DNA of 64,000 nt from Pseudomonadaceae bacterium (GTDB taxonomy: Bacteria; Pseudomonadota; Gammaproteobacteria; Pseudomonadales; Azotimanducaceae): NCBI GenBank assembly GCA_024743435.1, contig JANSWO010000002.1:186001-250000 (forward strand). Direction: 5' to 3'. Shown one piece after another: positions 61,139-64,000 of the stretch; position 1 is the stretch's first letter; each line of letters starts with the position of its first letter. Below the pieces are notes generated by a model. That model was not told where the DNA came from and did no database searches. It worked only from the letters and a program-made list of their open reading frames with translations. The translations under genes were made by a program, and so were the position numbers.

Positions 61139-63043
61139 ATGCTCAATCGCAGAATCAGAGAATCGCATACCCAGCCAGCCGCCTGGCTGAAGGTCTGCGG
61201 TTTAGTCCTGGCCTCAGTGCTGACAGTACAAAGCGTTGCTGCGGCCACGGTGAAACCTATGCTGCACGGGCGTCACTACGTCGCCATCACTGGCAAGCCT
61301 TTGGCAGTGACAGCTGGTGTGAAGATGTTTGAGCAGGGCGGCAACGCCGTCGATGCGGCATGCGCGATGTTAGGCGCGACAGCAACCATGTGGGATGTAC
61401 TGGGTTGGGGCGGCGAAACCCAGGCGCTCATCTACCACCCGGAACTTGAGAAGGTCATCGGCATCAATGCTCTTGGCGTGGCCCCGTCTGGCGCGACCGC
61501 TGCCTTCTTTGCTGACAGAGGGATGTCCGTCCCACCTGAATTTGGGCCGCTGGCCGCCGTTACTCCAGGTACGCCCGGTGGCCTACTCACCATGCTCGCT
61601 GAGTATGGCGAGCTGTCATTGGGCCAGGTTCTCGCGCCGGCAATCACGATGGCGCGCGGTTATCCAATCGAGGCCAGCGCGGCGAATTCCATTCATCGAT
61701 TTCGTGAGCAGCTCGAGCAATGGCCATACTCGAAGGCGGTCTTTCTGCCGAATGATCCAGCAGCAAACAATGGCCGTTCAGCGCCCAATCCTGGCCAGCT
61801 CTTCGTCCAGGCTGATCTGGCAGAGACGCTGGGCAAACTAGTTGCTGCCGAAGCGACTGCGCTGGCCAACGGCGCAAGCCGCGAAGAAGCCATTTACGCA
61901 GCGTATGAGCGGTTTTATCGAGGTGATATCGGCGCTGAATTCGTTCGCGCCTCGCAGGAGCAGGGTGGGCTGCACACGCTGGCAGACCTGGCTAACTGGC
62001 AGGTGAAGATTGAAGAGCCGGTTGCCACCTCATACAAAGGCATCGACGTTTTCAAGCTGACCACCTGGGTGCAAGGGCCGGTGATGTTGCAGGCGCTGAA
62101 CATGCTCGAGGGTTTTGATCTGAAAGCGCTCGGTTACAACAGCGCGCGCTACATGCACCTGTTGTATCAAGTCATGAATCTATCGTTTGCGGACAGGGAC
62201 TTTTACTACGGCGATCCGGCATTCCCGCCGGAAGAGCCTATCCAAGGCCTGTTGTCTAAAGCCTACGCGGCCGAGCGAGCGAAACTGATCGGCTGGCAAG
62301 CCAACGATGAGCTCGCCAAACCGGGAGATCCTTATCGACATCAGCGCGGCAAAAATCCGTTCCTTGACGCGTTGTCGCGCTGGACCAATAGCGCAGACAG
62401 CGAGCGCGGCGTCATGCCGCCGTGGCAACAGGCGAGCATCGAACACGATAGTCAGTTCCTGGCCGGCACAACGTCAATCCAGGCTGCGGATGCGGATGGT
62501 TGGGTAGTGTCTGTTACTCCCAGCGGTGGCTGGATTCCGGCTGTCATCGCAGGCAGAACCGGCATGGGTATGAGCCAGCGAATGCAGAGTTTTAACCTGG
62601 ATCCGGAGCAGAACCCATACAATGTGGTTGAGCCTGGCAAACGGCCTCGAGCAACGCTGACGCCGAGCATGGCATTGAAAGATGGCAAGCCTTACCTGTC
62701 ATTTGCCGTGCAGGGCGGTGATATTCAGGATCAGGTGCAGCTCCAGTTTTTCCTGAACATGGTCGAGTTCGGTATGAACGTTCAGGAGGCGGTAGAAGCT
62801 GCTCACATCTGGAGCTACCAGATGCGCAACTCCTTCGGCGATCACAAAGCGCAGCCTGGCCGTCTGCTCGTGAACAGTGAAACATCGCCCTGGGTAATCA
62901 GTGAGCTTACGAAACTGGGCTACGAGGTGGAGACCCGGGACAAGACTTCCGGGCCGATTACCGCCATTCATTTCGACCAGGAGCAGGGCACCTTCATGGG
63001 CGGCGCCAGCAACTTCGGTGACGATTACGGCATCGCCTGGTAG
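61139..63043 (+). CDS. Gamma-glutamyltranspeptidase family protein, secreted
   Basis: 634 residues with a signal-like N-terminus (AAWLKVCGLVLASVLTVQSVAAA). N-terminal nucleophile fold: the propeptide subunit up to about residue 440, then a small subunit starting at the TT pair in LAGTTSIQAADADGW, where the usual TTH has Ser in place of His. The substrate-carboxylate arginine motif (RE-x-AP in GGT) reads INALGVAPSGAT, without Arg. It is therefore a GGT-fold enzyme probably with a different substrate, such as a cephalosporin acylase-like or unknown amide hydrolase. Confidence 0.87.
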   Translation: MLNRRIRESHTQPAAWLKVCGLVLASVLTVQSVAAATVKPMLHGRHYVAITGKPLAVTAGVKMFEQGGNAVDAACAMLGATATMWDVLGWGGETQALIYHPELEKVIGINALGVAPSGATAAFFADRGMSVPPEFGPLAAVTPGTPGGLLTMLAEYGELSLGQVLAPAITMARGYPIEASAANSIHRFREQLEQWPYSKAVFLPNDPAANNGRSAPNPGQLFVQADLAETLGKLVAAEATALANGASREEAIYAAYERFYRGDIGAEFVRASQEQGGLHTLADLANWQVKIEEPVATSYKGIDVFKLTTWVQGPVMLQALNMLEGFDLKALGYNSARYMHLLYQVMNLSFADRDFYYGDPAFPPEEPIQGLLSKAYAAERAKLIGWQANDELAKPGDPYRHQRGKNPFLDALSRWTNSADSERGVMPPWQQASIEHDSQFLAGTTSIQAADADGWVVSVTPSGGWIPAVIAGRTGMGMSQRMQSFNLDPEQNPYNVVEPGKRPRATLTPSMALKDGKPYLSFAVQGGDIQDQVQLQFFLNMVEFGMNVQEAVEAAHIWSYQMRNSFGDHKAQPGRLLVNSETSPWVISELTKLGYEVETRDKTSGPITAIHFDQEQGTFMGGASNFGDDYGIAW

Positions 63044-63058
63044 CGTTTGCTGCACTCA

Positions 63059-63153
63059 GCCTCGCAGAGAAGCGAAAGCCTCGCAAAGACGAGCGAGCCT
63101 CGCAGAGAAACAAGAGCCTCGCAGAGAAGAAAGAGCCTCGCTGAGTAGAAGCG
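63059..63153 (+). repeat. Five tandem 19-bp repeats
   Basis: Five consecutive 19-base units start at 63059, 63078, 63097, 63116 and 63135, each beginning GCCTCGCAGAGA or a one- to two-base variant. They lie between the GGT-family stop and the convergent VOC gene. The period is not a multiple of three and no gene crosses them. A GC-rich imperfect stem (AGCGCC...GGCGCT) follows at about 63150-63168. Confidence 0.92.
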
Positions 63154-63180
63154 CCGATCGGCGGCGCTGACGCCAGCTGC

Positions 63181-63567
63181 TCAGCGGTGCTGGTCGAAGA
63201 GTATCCGGTTACCGTCGGGGTCAGTCACCATAAAGCTGCCCGGACCGCTGTCCCCCTCGACCTGGGTCTCAGGCTTCACACCCCAATCGGTGAGGGCTTG
63301 CTGCAGTTGGCGCACGTCGGTGAATGGATCGATCGGTTGGCCGCTTTGATCCCAGCCCGGATTGAAGGTCATCAGGTTACCTTCGAACATGCCCTGAAAC
63401 AGGCCGATAACGTGCTGCCCGTTGCGTAGCATCAGGTAATTGTCGGCGTGTGCGCCGGCAAAGATCTCGAAGCCCAGCGCCTGGTAGAAGCTAACGGATG
63501 CCGCGAGATCGCGTACGGCGAGGCTGAGCGAAAATGCACCGAGTTCGGAGTTGGCTGGATCTGTCAT
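63181..63567 (-). CDS. VOC (glyoxalase/bleomycin resistance) family protein
   Basis: 128 residues, two beta-alpha-beta-beta-beta units: LSLAVRDLAASVSFYQALGFEIFAG and SFMVTDPDGNRILFDQ. Metal-binding positions are not obviously all conserved. A small-molecule binding, isomerase or dioxygenase-like role is possible; no specific reaction can be assigned. Divergent from the P450 gene by 73 bases. Confidence 0.88.
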   Translation of the reverse strand: MTDPANSELGAFSLSLAVRDLAASVSFYQALGFEIFAGAHADNYLMLRNGQHVIGLFQGMFEGNLMTFNPGWDQSGQPIDPFTDVRQLQQALTDWGVKPETQVEGDSGPGSFMVTDPDGNRILFDQHR

Positions 63568-63640
63568 GTTGTCTCCAAGTGTTGATGGCAGAGCGTCTCA
63601 AGAGTAGCTTCAGGGTATTCGCAAACGAGGGGGCTGTGAA

Positions 63641-64000
63641 ATGAGTGAAGCTATTGATACCAGTGCAGACGTAGATCCATACGCGTTGCCACTTGAGCAG
63701 ATTGACGTGTCGAATCCGTCGCTCTACCAACACGATGCCCACTGGCGTTTCTTCGAACGGCTGCGCAGCGAAGATCCAGTGCACTTTCAGAAAGACAGCG
63801 CGTTTGGCCCGTTCTGGTCCATCACCCGGTTCGACGACATCATGGCGGTGGATACCAACCATCAGCAATTCTCCTCCTATCCTGCCATTGTCATCGGAGA
63901 CCAGGATCCGAATTTCATCGTGAAACAGTTTATTGCGGCGGATCCGCCAATTCACGACCACCAACGTCGCGCGGTCACACCCGCGGTTGCGCCGAATCAG
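63641..64000 (+). CDS. Cytochrome P450, N-terminal part (cut by window edge)
   Basis: The 120 codons present (MSEAIDTSADVDPYALPLEQI...) continue past the window. LYQHDAHWRFFERLRSEDPVHF, FGPFWSITRFDDIMAVDTNHQQFSS and FIAADPPIHDHQRRAVTPAVAP are the N-terminal, B-helix and C-helix regions of bacterial soluble P450s; DPP-H-HQRR is the C-helix haem-propionate contact. It resembles CYP153/CYP125-type alkane or sterol hydroxylases, but the haem Cys lies outside the window. Confidence 0.85.
   Translation, partial: MSEAIDTSADVDPYALPLEQIDVSNPSLYQHDAHWRFFERLRSEDPVHFQKDSAFGPFWSITRFDDIMAVDTNHQQFSSYPAIVIGDQDPNFIVKQFIAADPPIHDHQRRAVTPAVAPNQ

Noticed and set aside
63059-63153. CRISPR-like or coding repeat
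   Set aside because: Direct 19-bp units without spacers and with a period not divisible by three; better called a simple tandem repeat.

Overview
The window reads as chromosomal DNA of a free-living, aerobic gammaproteobacterium. It is fairly GC-rich by eye and densely coded. The supporting features are the housekeeping genes (cysS, hisI, tesB, gloB, rarD, ggt-like), lipoprotein signals, c-type cytochromes, several acyl-CoA dehydrogenases and a xanthomonadin/aryl-polyene type pigment locus. No rRNA, tRNA or CRISPR array was recognised. The genus cannot be fixed from sequence alone.

Layout. (1) 1-2400: a compact accessory module: serine recombinase, XRE/ImmA-type metalloprotease and DUF4411 PIN-like protein. 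Its base composition is less GC-rich than what follows, and the last gene apparently starts at CTG. (2) 2.4-7.1 kb: a GNAT, nitroreductase and DUF169 operon, an anchored unknown protein, a methyltransferase and an aldo/keto reductase. (3) 7.3-9.1 kb: a MerR regulator divergent from an isoprenylcysteine-methyltransferase-like membrane protein, sharing a textbook MerR operator. A repeat-rich intergenic stretch follows, with a 20-bp perfect hairpin and an orphan minus-strand terminator. (4) 9.1-23 kb: mixed metabolism: acyl-CoA dehydrogenase, hotdog thioesterase, ThDP enzyme, amino acid permease, AhpD-like protein, a two-cytochrome operon, a universal stress protein, a HupE/UreJ plus parvulin pair and a patatin.

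(5) 23.1-41.1 kb is the core of the window: a pigment locus in three transcription units. A divergent pair leaves about 29.2-29.35 kb. Leftward it encodes acyltransferase, ACP, membrane protein, dehydratase, glycosyltransferase, thioesterase, second dehydratase, ketoreductase and ketosynthase. Rightward it encodes phosphopantetheinyl transferase, ketosynthase, chain-length-factor-like ketosynthase and FAD halogenase. A third, convergent unit encodes chorismatase, ACP, acyl-ACP ligase, lysophospholipid-type acyltransferase, LolA-like carrier, MMPL exporter and a PNPOx-fold flavoprotein. Read together: chorismate is cleaved to a hydroxybenzoate, the ligase loads it on an ACP, the KS/CLF/KR/DH set extends it to a polyene, the halogenase probably halogenates the aryl head, and acyltransferases plus LolA/MMPL place the product in the outer membrane.

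(6) 41.4-46.3 kb: a paired acyl-CoA dehydrogenase operon divergent from a TetR regulator with a symmetrical operator, then an enoyl-CoA hydratase and an EamA exporter. (7) 46.4-64 kb: housekeeping and detoxification genes (NUDIX, EEP nuclease, aspartoacylase-like, peroxiredoxin, tesB, GST, gloB, rarD, SPOR lipoprotein, HNH, carboxylesterase, a leucyl-aminopeptidase-hisI-cysS operon, a GGT-like protein, five 19-bp tandem repeats, a VOC protein), ending inside a cytochrome P450 gene.
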